A stretch of DNA of 64,000 nt, from contig JAIXMO010000010.1 in NCBI GenBank assembly GCA_025677825.1, positions 124,001 through 188,000 on the forward strand, in the 5' to 3' direction. The notes beneath the pieces are model-generated. The model was not told where the DNA came from and made no database searches. It saw nothing but the letters and a program-made list of their open reading frames with translations. Positions within the stretch are counted from its first letter, which is position 1, and every line of letters starts with the position of its first letter. The translations under genes and the position numbers were made by a program. This DNA is from Helicostylum pulchrum. Its lineage: Eukaryota; Mucoromycota; Mucoromycetes; Mucorales; Mucoraceae. This document shows, piece by piece, positions 35,332-48,248 of this stretch.

Positions 35332-38300
35332 ATGCACAATAATCAAATGACATCAGATAAATTAGCAATTCAAACAAAGTCAACAAAATATGCTTATATG
35401 AAACCTCAAAATAAAAAATTTACACCATCCTTATCAACCGAAATAAACAATAATAATCCAGATAAACCTTTACCGACTCCACCTAGTTCACCAGAAGTTG
35501 TTTCTCGTGCACCTATGCAATATACCAATCGAAAGAAAACCAGTAGCACGTATGAATACAATAATCGGATTTTAGCAGCCAAAAGAAACGGCAATATTCG
35601 TCTTGTCATGAGTGAATATATGTCCATGAAGAAAAACTCGGTTCAAATGACACATCATACTTATAACTTGGTTTTAGAAGCTCACGCTATCTTACGTCGT
35701 GAGGGAACTCCATTAACTACCATGATGAAAAGTAAGTTAAATTTATAATTATTCTGTAATACATCAAAAAAAAATTGACTAATTATTTTCCTCCTCCCCC
35801 CCTTGTTATATTAGTTTATAATGAAATGATCACTCGTCAAATTCAACCAAATACATACACATTTGTATTAATGATTCGTTCACTTTGTAAAAGAGACGTC
35901 GAGGTTCAAAAGACCGTAGCCATGTTAAAACGTCAATCAGCACGTATTGGTCACGACAATGAAGACGTTGGTCTTTTAGAATCCGAAGATAACATCATGA
36001 AGGCACTTGCTATATTCCATCACGCTGTTTCCGACGGCATCTCAATCAACACATTCGAAGTAGAAATATTCAATCAATTACTTCGTGTACTCTCTCACTA
36101 TGGTGGTACCTTGGATGCTAATTTTGTTTACGGTCAATTGGAGCAACCTCATGTCGTAGCTAAACCTAATTCGGCTACTTACGCTGCCTTGATTAATTTG
36201 TTCGGTAGAGCCCACGATATTGATATGGCTCTTTACTACTACGATGTCTATACAAAAGTAAAAGTATCTTTAGGTCCTCATGATACCTCTTATATCTTTA
36301 ACGCCTTGGTTGACTGTCATTTAAAATGTGGTCTTTTAGATGGCGCACTTCGCGTGGTGGAACACGAGATGGTAGATAATGGTATCAAATTAACCTGCAT
36401 CCCATACAATTCTATTATTCGTCATTACTGTGCAACCAACGCTATGGACCAAGCAGAAGCTTTAATTGATCGACTTATTAAAGGACACGAAGAAGACGGT
36501 ACGAAATATCCTTATCCTGATGCCAGTAGTTACGGTCCTATTCTTTCTGCGTACTGTCAAGACGATCGATGGGAAGAAGCCAGTCGTATTTATCAAGCGC
36601 TTATAAAGACAGATATCACAAAGGCATATGGTAACTTGGCTAATTATGCACTTCTCTGTCTCACACATGAGAACCGTGAAAGGGCCTTGTCTGTAATTGA
36701 AGATATGACTAAAGCTCGTTTAGAACCTGACCCAGTTTTGGCCGAACGTATTATCACTAGTTTTGCACAAGCAGGAGAAGTAGCTCAAGCAATTGGCGCT
36801 TTACATACCATTCAAAAATCCATGTCTACAAGATCCCTTTCGAAGGGAGCGAATCATCTGATGGACGCTGCACTTGAAATCGTACTTGATTGTACTGGTG
36901 TTAGACAAATACTTCAAACAATGCATACGGTCATGTCCATGGTAAAAGTGCAAGCACCGTTTGAAATGCACAAGGCTTTGATTGAATGTTATTTTGGTCA
37001 AACAAATGATGGCCCTCAGTTATTAACAACAGCTGATTTTGATTTATTGTTTCATGCTGCGGTTGCTGTCTATAGTCGTCCAGAAGAATCCGTTTCTTCT
37101 TCTTTGGGTGATATTGTAATGCAACTATTACAAGATTTGCGTACCTGCGATATTGAAGCTCCCGAGAATTTATTTCAACTTGTACTTTCTCAATTACAGT
37201 GTTTAGGCGATATTGAATCAGAGTCTCGATGGAAGTTTGCATTTGATTGTATTCACCCCGTTTTCGCTCAAGAAGAAGACGAAGATGATATTATCATTCA
37301 AATATCTGAAGAAGATGAATTATCTGAGCCAAAACCAGTTCCTACTACTTTATCTAAATCTGAAATTATTTCAAACGAAGTTTTGAAAGCTATTACCAAT
37401 GGTAATACGCGTGATGCCATCCGTATCTTTGAAGACCGTATTATTTGTAAAGGATTGATTCCTACTCCTGAAGTAATGCGTGATGTGATTGCACTTGCTG
37501 GTAAACAGGGTGATATCCAAACCGCTTTAACGTTGTATAATAATTCGATTTATGCGTTCAAGGATATTCCGGATATTCAAACCAAGGATGCTGCCATCTA
37601 CATGGCAACAAATAGTATTTTGATCGGGTATGCTCAAACGGGTGAAATGGAAAAGGCCAAGGTGTACTATGATCGTATTAAAGCCATGGGTCATTATCCT
37701 GATAGTAACGGGTATGCAAGTCTCTTATTAGGTAGCGCTAAATGTGCTACAGATGAAGCCACAGATGCATTAGTGATCTACGAAGAAGCCAAACGTCATC
37801 ATGTCAAACCCACTACTTTCTTTTATAACGTTGTTATTTCCAAGTTAGCAAAGGCACGTAAACTTGATTCAGCCCTTTGCTTATTTGAAGAAATGAGACT
37901 TTTTAAGATCCCCGCAAATTCCATTACATACGGTGCAATTATTTCAGCTAGTGTGCGATCTGGTTCCGAAGCTCAATCAAGACGTTTGTTTGGCGAGATG
38001 CTATCCTCACCAAGTTATCAGCCTCGTGTAGGTCCGTTTAATAACATGATGCAGTTTTATGTTCGCCAACATCCAGACAGAGAAAGAGTTCTCGAGTACT
38101 TTCAAGAGTTACGTAGACGTCATATTAAACCTTCACCTCATAGTTACAAGTTATTAATGGAAGCATATACACATATTGCTCCTTACGATATGCCCATGGC
38201 GCACAAGTTACTAGGAGATATGGAACGTTGTGATCGTTTACGTCCACAAGCAACACATTACGCTACGTTAATATACTCTTACGGTATCCTGCAACGGGAT

Positions 38301-38735
38301 GTTCAAAGTGCCGAACGTGTGTTTTACGAAATGAAGCGTACCAAGATACATCCCGATGAAGCAGTATATCAAGCTATGATCGATACATTGATTAGTAACG
38401 ATGTACTTGAAAAGGCGGAAATTTATTATAAAGAATTACAACAAGATAAACACTTGCAAAAGAGTGGTTCACCTTATATTGAAAACCTGTTTATTCGTGG
38501 TTATGCTGAAAAGGGAGAATTGACTAAAGCAGAAAAGATTTTTGAAGCAATGTCTGATGATAAATATTTACAAAAGGATAAAGTCATTAGAGAACCAAGT
38601 ACGTTTGAAGCAATGATACGTGCGTACCTTGAAAATGATCAATTGGACAAGGCCAAGGTCATCTTGAGTAAAATGGTGAAGCGTGATTTCCCACCCAAAG
38701 TAATTGGTGTAGTTGCTGATTTAGTTTTAGAATAG
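35332..38735 (+). CDS. pentatricopeptide-repeat (PPR) protein
   Basis: Two exons (35332-35731, 35815-38735) encode 1106 residues. The first about 60 residues are disordered with a basic start and a P-L-P-T-P-P-S-S-P stretch. From about residue 75 to the end there are many 35-residue helix pairs with PPR features, for example YNEMITRQIQPNTYTFVLMI, NSATYAALINLFGRAHDIDM, YNVVISKLAKARKLDSALCL, and ATHYATLIYSYGILQRDVQS. A linker of about 70 residues near 510-560 is acidic. PPR proteins bind organelle RNA and in fungi act mostly in mitochondrial mRNA stability and translation. Start: an in-frame ATG at 35032 exists, but the stretch 35032-35331 is T-rich leader-like, so 35332 (or 35347) is preferred. 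The RNA target is unknown. Confidence 0.88.
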
Positions 38736-39248
38736 TTTTTTTTTTTTTTTCATTCAAACATGTATATTTATCAAATAAAAAGAATATCCCCCTCTCTCTC
38801 TATATATATATACTCGTCTTGATTTATGTGACAAAACTATGTCATTGTGCATGTAGTACTTTCTTTAATTCTTTATGAACGCTATCCTTCGTTTTCTATT
38901 GTCACCTGGAATAAGTGTTAGTTTGTATCAGGCACTAGTTTAAGTCGAAAGTAAAAATAAATAAATAAAAACAAGGAAAAGTTGCAACGGGATAAATATC
39001 TCTCACGACGTTTAGCTGTACAAGGTCTATAATTATTACTAACTAGTTCTATGAGTATAATCGACTCGTACGAGTGGTGCGTAAACGTTACAAGTGCCGT
39101 TAGAAAGAAGAGTAAGAATATTTATTCCAGTGACCGCTTACAGAAAAAAAAAATGCATCTAAAAAAAAGGTCCCTGAAGATAAAATAGCCTAATAATAGA
39201 CTAACGTTTCAAGTTTTTCATCTTTCTTTTTCTCTTTGATTAAAAAAC
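38736..39248. other. intergenic spacer
   Basis: Spacer between the tandem PPR and nucleotidase genes with a CT/TA microsatellite at about 38791-38812. No gene seen. Confidence 0.6.
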
Positions 39249-40343
39249 ATGTCTAAATCATTACAAGCAGCAGCCTTAGGTAAAAACGCGTTGTTACAAG
39301 AAAGAAAAAAATACATGTATTCATAAACTAGTTTCTAGTCGAAAGACTTTTATTGATCCCTACGGTCCGTATTCACAATGTTGCTCAAACAACCGAAAAG
39401 TTGCAGAAAATTATTCAAGACGGTAGAAGTAAACTTCATTTCATTAGTGGTACGTATTTTCATTTTGAAAATAAATGCAAGTTTCATTAAAAAAAAATTG
39501 TTTGTTTAGATTTCGATATGACCATGTCTCGTCATTGGGTTAGAAACAAGGATACTGATGCTTTAGAACGTAACTCTTCTTCTCATGGTATTCCTGCTAG
39601 ATATGACAAAATGACACCAGAGGTATATATAAAAAAAAGAAAATATACAAAAGGTTTTTTATACATATTAATCGAGGTTTATACATATATAGTATAAGAA
39701 AGAAACTGCTCGTATTTATAATACATATTATCCTATTGAGATCGATCAAACCATGACTTATGACGAAAAGGTGCCTTACATGATGAAATGGTGGATAGAA
39801 GCACATGCTAGCATTGTTGCACAAAAATTAAACAAGACCGATTTGAGAATGATGGCAGAGCAAGCTAGACTTGAAATTCGACCTGGTGTAGATAAAATAT
39901 TGGTTGATTGTAAAGAAACGGAAATTCCTTTCCTAGTGTTTTCCGCTGGTATTGGTAATATCATTGAAGAGATTTTGAAGGGGGCAAACATGTTTTATGA
40001 TAACATGCATATTGTATCAAATATGATGGTGTTTGATGACAATGATGTATGCGTCGACTTTAAAGAACCCTTAATTCATGTATTTAACAAGTCCGAATTT
40101 CAGTTAGAAACTTCACCTTATTACAAAATGATTGAAGAACGTGGTAATGTGATATTAATGGGTGATAGCTTGGGTGATCTCCAAATGAGTAAAGGTGTAA
40201 AACATGATCTTTGTTTCAATATTGGTTTCTTAAATCATGATATCAAGTCATTAGAACCCTCTTACTTTAATGCATTTGATCTTGTAATTGAAGGTGATGC
40301 AAACATGAATCCTGTTATTGAATTATTAAAGCACATAGAATAA
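39249..40343 (+). CDS. cytosolic 5'-nucleotidase III (UMPH-1 family)
   Basis: Four exons (39249-39279, 39339-39449, 39510-39622, 39693-40343) give 301 residues, typical for the family. The HAD nucleophile motif is ISDFDMTMSRHW (Asp48 nucleophile, Asp50 acid/base), followed by the cap domain (YPIEID, MMKWWIEAH) and, near the C-terminus, FSAGIGNIIEEIL (motif II/III region) and LMGDSLGDLQM (metal-binding motif IV). Animal NT5C3 removes phosphate from pyrimidine monophosphates such as CMP and UMP and from 7-methyl-GMP. The role in pyrimidine or cap-nucleotide turnover is inferred. The acceptor before exon 2 was chosen at 39338 because only this one keeps VERLLLIPTVR in frame. It converges on the Rac1 gene, 134 bp away. 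Confidence 0.9.
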
Positions 40344-40477
40344 ACTGTTTCTTTTTCTTTTTGGTTATATTTTTTTGGTTATATTTTTTTGGTTATTTTT
40401 TTTGTGTTTATTGCAGAATTATAAGGTTGAAAATAAGTGATAAGTGTAAGGTGATTTTTAATGAATAATATATATAA

Positions 40478-41315
<838 letters not shown>

Positions 41316-41693
41316 TTATCTTATCGTTTATATACAATAAAAAAAGAAAAAGAAAAGAAAAAGGGAAAAAGAAGAAAGAAAGAAAAGAATAAAATTGACC
41401 TAAAATAAAAATAATAAAAATAATAATAATAATAGAAAAAAAAAAGTGCGTGTAACTTGTACCACGCCTTTAAAACACAAAAAAAAAAAAAATCATTCCC
41501 CTTTCACTCTCACACAATAATAATAACACAAAAAAAAAAAAAAAAAAAAAGTGCAAAAGAGGTACTCCTTTTTTCTAAAGTAAAAAAAAACCATTGGTAT
41601 TGTTATAGTTACAAAGTAGAATTTCAATATAAAGAAAGTAAAGAGATTATAAAACAAAGAAAAAAGACAAGTTGTACAAACTATTATTATGTA

Positions 41694-43591
41694 TTATACG
41701 ACAAAGTTATCTATTCCAATGCTACACAACTCAAACGGTATCGCTTGATCTTGCAAAAAATGAATTCGAATTGATTTCAAAGGAACTTTGTTGTCCTCAC
41801 ATTGAAAGTCAAATCCAATACGATGATTGAGTTGTGTTGTTGGTGTTAACTTGATCTTGCATTCTTCCCAAGATCCATAAAGACGAGGTTGAACTGTCAA
41901 TTTAAAGACTTTATCTAAAGGTTCATCAAAGTGATTCTTGGTATATACTATCACCCTTTTGGCCTTTATATCTCCCGCCATATACAGTCCAAAATAATCT
42001 CCCGCTTTTGGTTCTACATGATATCATAAGTAACATTTTTTTAAATAAAATAAAGAAAAAAAAAACTTTTACTTTGAATAGAGTGCCAACATGTTTCGGT
42101 ATTTTGATCTACTGCTTTATGATAGGATTGATGTATGTACGCGTCTTTTAATGGGATCAATGGGTTGGTTAGGTTGTATAATGTTTCATATTCATTAATA
42201 CTAGGTACTCTATCTGAATTAAATTGAACACTATCTACATTAGGCATTGTATTCATATTTGTAATGAATAAGCACCTATCATTGGAACAACTAGACCTAT
42301 ATATTTGTATATTAAAAAAAAGTTGGAACTACTTTTATAATTTACTCATTTTTACCTAACATCTCTTTCTTCTTCAAGTGGGCTTAATACAGATTTATCA
42401 AAGTAATCATCACCTTCAATAAGTAAACTATCGTAATTTTGAAGCGATAATTCTAATAATAAAAGAGCGTCGTACTAAAGCACAATTTTAGTATCATGTT
42501 ACCTATTAATTTCAATGAGGGTAATTACCATGTAATATTCAATTAATTTTCTGTTATTGACTGAATCAGTCTCTTTAAATCTTTCTCTTCCAAAAGATAA
42601 TAAAGGATTGGAAACTAAGTAAGGGTATTGATTAAACCAAATGCAAAAGTAAATATCTGCATAGTTTAATTTGCTTGGATCTAAGCCTTGTGTACTAAGT
42701 TGACTTAGAAATGTTTGAACTTTTTGGCGAGGCACAAACGCACCATAGCGAAGATCGGCATACCCCGAGTGTAACGAATTATCTAACAGAAATAAGTGTA
42801 AGCAACGTACCTTTTTTTTTTTTTTTTTTACGTACCCTTATTGGTAAATCGCCATTTTTTATAGTCGATGTAGTTGACAGGTCGCGTATTAACAATAAGA
42901 TGATCTGCAAAGCGTTGAGAATGGGTATATAGTGTATCCAGGTATGGGTTTAACCATAAATCATCTTGGAAATAACATCTTTCAAACTTGGCTATAGCAC
43001 ATGCTGTAAATTTTCCCATACTATAAAGTGCTGCGTTTTTCTCTATAATTTCTATGTGAACACTGGTTGTCGTGTTGCGATAGAATTGCTAATAATAGAA
43101 AAAGATCAGCATGCTTTAAACCCCAGCCCCCTTTTTCTTTTGCCCCTTTTCGTTTTCTCTTTTACCTCTGCTGTTAAGGGTTTTGATTTAATTTGATTAT
43201 ATACATATATTTCCTTAATAAAAGGGTACTTTAATAAATGGCGTACTACTTGCATAATTCCTTCATGACTATCATCTACTCGATTCACTACTGCCGTAAC
43301 GAGTGGTAGACTTGTCTCTAAAGAAAAGGAACTGGCTGGAAAAATGGATCGTTGTGATAAAATGGGCTCGTTTTCTTGTATTTGTATACTCCAGGTCGCT
43401 GGATCCATTTCTGAGCTAGGAAAATATGCTGGATTATTTGGATCTTCTTGTTGATTAAAATTTAGGTGCGAAAAACCATCGAATTGTATCCAAATAACTA
43501 CCAGTATCGTTACTAGTCCAACGTACAGCGTAAAAATCTTAAACCGAGTGTTAACATTTCTAATATTAAAGCTTTTCGTTTGCTGATTCAT
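41694..43591 (-). CDS. type II membrane glycosyltransferase-like protein
   Basis: Six exons (43591-43166, 43088-42836, 42782-42529, 42474-42356, 42296-42073, 42013-41694) give 531 residues. A short cytosolic tail precedes one membrane helix (about 19-37, IFTLYVGLVTILVVIWIQF) and a luminal part, the layout of Golgi glycosyltransferases. Luminal motifs are LVTAVVNRVDDSHEGI, YPFIKEIYVYNQI and CAIAKFERCYFQDDLWLNP, where the acidic pair could be the metal/nucleotide-sugar site of a GT-A fold. The last about 110 residues (KAGDYFGLYMAGDIKAKRVI onwards) resemble a galactose-binding-like beta domain as in some GlcNAc-transferases. An in-frame ATG at 43639 would add 16 residues. The donor sugar is unknown; the glycosyltransferase call is moderate. 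Confidence 0.55.
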
Positions 43592-44246
43592 TGCAAAGAG
43601 ATGAGAAACCAAAAAGAGAAGTTTTTTTTTAAAAAACACATCCCTTTTTTTTTCAAAATATAATTACAGTGCCTGCAAACGGCTTTTTAAATTGTTTTGA
43701 AACTCCCAAATGGAGATCTGGGAGGATCTTTTTTTGAAGCCTCAATTAATACCTTTTTTTAAGCCTCAACGGGCAGGACCCTCATTGAAGAATTTGTCAT
43801 ACTTGAATATAATAGCTAACTTTAATTATATTGTTTGTTATTTTACACCGTTTTAGGAATACGAATAAAAAAAGTATAAAACAGCGTAGGATGCCATTTT
43901 TCAAGGGGTAGAGAAGTTTATAGCTATATTAAGAGCGGCTGCAACCTATAAAAAAAACTTTACGAAATCTAGACTAGTTTGTTGGCGATTCATGTAGATC
44001 ATGAATATATTCACACTACCATAAAATAGCACCAATTTCCCCGGTAATCGTAACAATGGAAACGGTTCGGATGCCGCCCCAAAAATGATCTACCTGTTCG
44101 TACCACAATAAGTCAGAAGTCAAAGTGCAAAGGGATCGTCTTCAGTTTTGGATCTCCTGAAGTTGTATTCGTTTTAACTACTAACTTTGAAGTAGAAAGT
44201 CCAGGCTCTCTTTTAACTAAACCTTTTAACTTTGAAAAGCGTCCCT

Positions 44247-44462
44247 CTATAATAAATGCACTTCACGTTTTACTTCGAGTTTAAAAAAAAACCCTTTTAC
44301 AAGCTTAGAGCTATGAATAGTGGCGTTGTTAATTATGAAGTAGTGTGACACAGCATTGTCTTTATCCAAACTTGCGATACTCTGCTTTATAAATTGAAGA
44401 AACAGTTCGGAATTTGTACCTCCTAGAACCATTTTGGCCATAACATCTTCAACGCCTTGAGA
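44247..44462 (-). pseudogene. Tc1-like transposase fragment
   Basis: A minus-strand open stretch of about 70 codons contains GGTNSELFLQFIKQSIASLD and then FIINNATIHSSKLV, the region around the second catalytic Asp of Tc1-like transposases (normally [VI]-x-D-N-[AC]-x-I-H). Here that Asp position reads Asn. Sequence on both sides has no further transposase similarity, so this is a short dead fragment, different in sequence from the relic at 27 kb. Confidence 0.6.
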
Positions 44463-45225
44463 CCTCCTTAATTGTTACAGAGTTACAATTACTCAGATAA
44501 GTAACTTGATTAAAGATAATCTATGACGGATATGATGAGTATACCTATATTCTGTAAACAAAAGTCACTCGCCAATCATATTTTTTTGCTTTCATATATT
44601 TATTCCATATTTTTCCCTTGTTTTCCCTTTCAATACAACCCTTTTTTTACTTTCAATAGAACTATTTTTTACTTGAACCTTTACACAACCATTGTCTTTT
44701 AAAGCGCGGTAAAGTTTTTTCACTTTGGACATCCAAAACAGTCAACTAACTATAAATTTTAGGAGTCTGTGAAACTTGTAAAATATGCGGTGATAGGTCA
44801 CCCCCCTCTCTCTCTCTCTTATACACACTTTCCTACTGTCAACTTCCGTAATCCACCTTTTACATTGTATATGCTGTATAAAGCAGACCATACTTCCGGG
44901 TATCATCAAGAACTTTATAGTTTAGATGCATTGGGATAATAAGCCGGGTGTCGTTCAGAGTTAGCTTCATCTGTCGGCTGTTATTCTATTAATTTTTCAA
45001 GATAACAATATGCGAAATTAATGGTCACTCGTTCAGGTCCTTTTCTACATACTCTGTACGGAACCATCACTTTATGACTCTCTCTTTTGGACGAAGAAGG
45101 CAAAGGAACCGCCCTGAGCTGATGCGTATATGTAGGGAGTTTTTAAACACTTGCGTTTCTAAACTTTTGGAAATATACTATGGGTGATACTTTTGAGTAG
45201 ATATGTGGTTATCTCTTTTCCCCCT

Positions 45226-45250
45226 ACACACACACACACACACACACACC
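45226..45250. repeat. (CA)n microsatellite
   Basis: About twelve CA units in gene-free sequence. Confidence 0.9.
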
Positions 45251-46229
45251 TTAATTTTTTTTTTGTAGAAGGCGAAATCCTGACCTCGTTTAGGTTACGG
45301 GTTTTTTTTTTACGCTTCCTTTTGCCGTACGATGAATAACTAGGAAATCGCGTGTTTTTCTTCTGGCACTCCACCGGTGGCTTTTTACGTTAGTGAATTA
45401 AAAGCGAAGAGCATACAAGGACAGAGGCCTCCACGTTGGCTATGCTCGGAGAACTGTCTCTTAGTTTTTTTTTTAAAAAAAAAGAGAACGGCTAACGTCT
45501 GTCTACTACTTTTATAAATATTCTTTTTTAAGATAAATAAAATAAGTTTCTTTATCTCATTTACTAAATACTGTTATTATTCACCCATATAAAATGATTC
45601 AGTTTTAAAATAAAACTAACATGCGGTAGTGGCTCTATTTTAAGGGTGGCCTTGTACTATACTGCTAAAGAAAAAAAAAAGCTCACACTGAGATGACACA
45701 GTTTAAAAAATCGCTCATTTAAGAAATCACTGTTAATTTAAGCAGTTATAATAAATACTGATATGATGAATATTCCACGTAGTCTATTACAACAAAGACA
45801 ATATAACTGAAAGTCTGTTATACGAATCCTATTATTTTTCGCACTTGGTGTTACAGATTTTAAAGATAATGTTGTCACACGTGTAGTATGAATGTCAAAT
45901 GTTTGTGTAATTTAATAGTTTTTGAAAATGAATAATTTGCTATTAAACTATTTTTACTGTTATTATAAAGTTAAGATGGTCTTCTTCATTAGAATAGCTT
46001 AATAATAGTGATAAAAAAATGTTTTCAAGTATGATGTTTGATAAATTCAATAAAAGTAAACCTGCTTTAATCAAGTTTTTGAACATATTAAACAGGCGCC
46101 TTTTTAAAGAAGTTAAATAGGAAGAAGCATGAATGTCAAATGTTTATGTATGTGACTATTATTTTTACCTTATTTAAGTTTATTTGAGGCGTTTCTCCTT
46201 TTCTTTTTTACATAATATTTTCTTCAAAC

Positions 46230-48138
46230 ATGGGACATTCATTTGAAGAAAAAACATTTGGTCATTTAACATATTGCGATAACTGTAAGCAATTGCTATG
46301 GGGTGTAGTGAAACAAGGTCTTCAGTGTAAAGGTAAAGTTTTATAAAGCCAACTTTTTTTTATACATATAAAGGAACGTTATTCAAACACATTTAGATTA
46401 GGTTGTGCCTATACTTGTCATCGTAAATGTGTTTCAACTTCTGCAAAGTGTACAGCTAATCCTGGAAAATTTCTTGACGACTCTAAAACTGATTCTCGTG
46501 CAGAAACATATCTTCGACAACTTAAGCAAAAATCTCATTCTACTACTACTGCCGGCACCACCACTACCACTACCGCCACTACCTCCAGCACCAAAAGTAA
46601 GGACAGCGAACCATCTTTTAGCGAAAATAATAGCGATAAAACAGTTCCGGATTCTACTTTTAAAAGCTTATGCGCTATAGCAACGTCCAGCAAGTTCCAT
46701 ACTATATTAGCTGATGCTGTTATTAACGATGAAGAACCCGTGAATGAGTATCTTGCTAATCAAGCGGCGCTTAATCCAAACGTTACAACAAAAAACTTTA
46801 CTCGATTTGTGTCTCGATGTGGACCTGTTTTCGCGTTTCGGGATGAGTTAATATGGTTAATAAATTGGAGAAATAGAGTCGATACATTTGTTTCAATGGT
46901 ATGCTATTGTATAATATGTAAGTAGACACGGGATTTATATAAGTACATATTACTGGTAAATAACATGATATATATATATAGGTATTTATCCAAAACTATT
47001 ATTCTTTATACCTCAAACTATTATCGTTTACTATATACTTTCGAATTATCCCAAAAAACGAACAACAGCAAAAGAAAAGGTCATGGAGCCAGTAAAAAGT
47101 GTCTCAACAAAGAGACAAGTTGAAGAAAAACAAACTACGACAGCAGAACATAGTACGGCATCATTTGTATTCAATCTTTCTAGCATGTTTCAACCTTCAT
47201 CCGATGATTCTCCCGAGTATTTAAAAAACATGAAGAACATTCAAAATATGATGGGCGAATTCAGTGATATGTACGATAAGGTCATGCTGGAAGTAAAACA
47301 TTTTAATTGGTCTTCAGAGGAAGAAACTTTGCGTGTATTACAAGCTGTATTGGCATCTTCCATTTTATTAGGTTTAATACTCTACTTTATTCCTATTAAT
47401 ATGATCTTTTTATCTTGTGGTTTGATGGTATACGGTATGAACACTCGGTTTGCAAAGTATATGGCAAAGAAATTACAGCCCTATATATTTCAGTCTGGAA
47501 AAAGAAAAGTGGAAGAATTAAAACAATGGTACCTAACTTTAGAAAACAAGTTGAAATCTCGAGAGCATTTGAAAGAAATTTCAGTATATGAAAACCAACG
47601 TTGGTGGCCATTACGTGGGTACTTACACCAGGTAAGTACGGGGAAGAATATATGTGATTATTATAAATTTAATATTAGTAACACGATTTTATATTAGATG
47701 GAAGAAGGTGAAAGGTCTCCTTGGTCTGATTTTACTGGTGCTGTTTATATGCCAATTATTACAGAGATTCCAGCGCCAAAAGGATACCAGTGGAAGGATA
47801 CAAGCGAATGGGCATTAGATAGAACTGGGCCTTGGATAGATGACTATTTGGGTATTGGTAAGTGAATTATAACTGCAGTAGTTTACTGGTAAATATTAAC
47901 CACCTTTTCTTTTTGAGTAGAAGTAAGAAATGAACTAATACAGTTGTTTACAGTCGATTTAACATTTTTTTATTTATAGATTGCCACATCACCCGATACT
48001 GATGGATGGGTCTACAGCGACGATAACTGGAATATATCTGCTACAGGCGTAAAACCTATAGATGATGATTCTAAAGAACAACATAAAGAAGCAATGACTA
48101 GAAGAAGACGATGGATAAGAGAATGCGAAAAAATTTAA
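46230..48138 (+). CDS. C1-domain protein with peroxin-like membrane region and DysF domain
   Basis: Modelled as 46230-46332, 46402-46917, 46982-47631, 47698-47857, 47921-47922 and 47980-48138, 529 residues. Residues 3-50 form a C1 zinc finger (H-x12-C-x2-C-x13-C-x2-C-x4-H-x2-C-x6-C), the diacylglycerol/phorbol-ester type. A Thr/Ser-rich linker follows. Two hydrophobic hairpin regions (about 195-225, CYCIICIYPKLLFFIPQTII, and about 300-340, VLASSILLGLILYFIPINMI) resemble the membrane part of Pex24/Pex30-family or reticulon-like proteins. The C-terminal DysF domain runs from YENQRWWPLRGY and SPWSD to DGWVYSDDNW and TRRRRWIRE. Pex28-32 proteins shape peroxisome-ER contacts. Whether the C1 finger binds lipid cannot be told. 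The intron before the last exon requires a 2-nt micro-exon to keep frame. Confidence 0.8.
47921..47922 (+). other. predicted 2-nt micro-exon (AA)
   Basis: Exon 4 of the C1-DysF gene ends in phase 1 at a GTAAGT donor (47858) and the final exon starts in phase 0 after TTTATAG (47979). The intervening sequence consists of two ordinary introns back to back: 47858-47920 (63 bp, ends GAGTAG) and 47923-47979 (57 bp, starts GTAAGA, branch-like CTAAT, ends TATAG). Including the two A bases between them restores the frame and gives DYLGIEIATSPDTDGW, a well-formed DysF segment. Confidence 0.6.
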
Positions 48139-48248
48139 AGTAGCGCTTTTACTTCTCTATAAATAAAAACCACTGCCGTTTTTTTTCTCTTTCTTTTTTT
48201 AAAAGAAACGATCACCTTTTTTTTTTTGTGTATATATACTGCCATTCA

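Larger units (their letters stand above)
43592..46229. other. gap with microsatellites and one transposase relic
   Basis: No intact gene. Besides the relic at 44247-44462 it holds a CT repeat near 44805-44820, a CA repeat at 45226-45250, and T and A runs (45463-45484). The rest is AT-rich spacer, with the promoter of the C1-DysF gene at its end. Confidence 0.55.

Noticed and set aside
43040..43075. GTGAACACTG at about 43055 as the missing transposon end
   Set aside because: It is 16 kb away and inside the coding sequence of the glycosyltransferase-like gene; the match is short and by chance.
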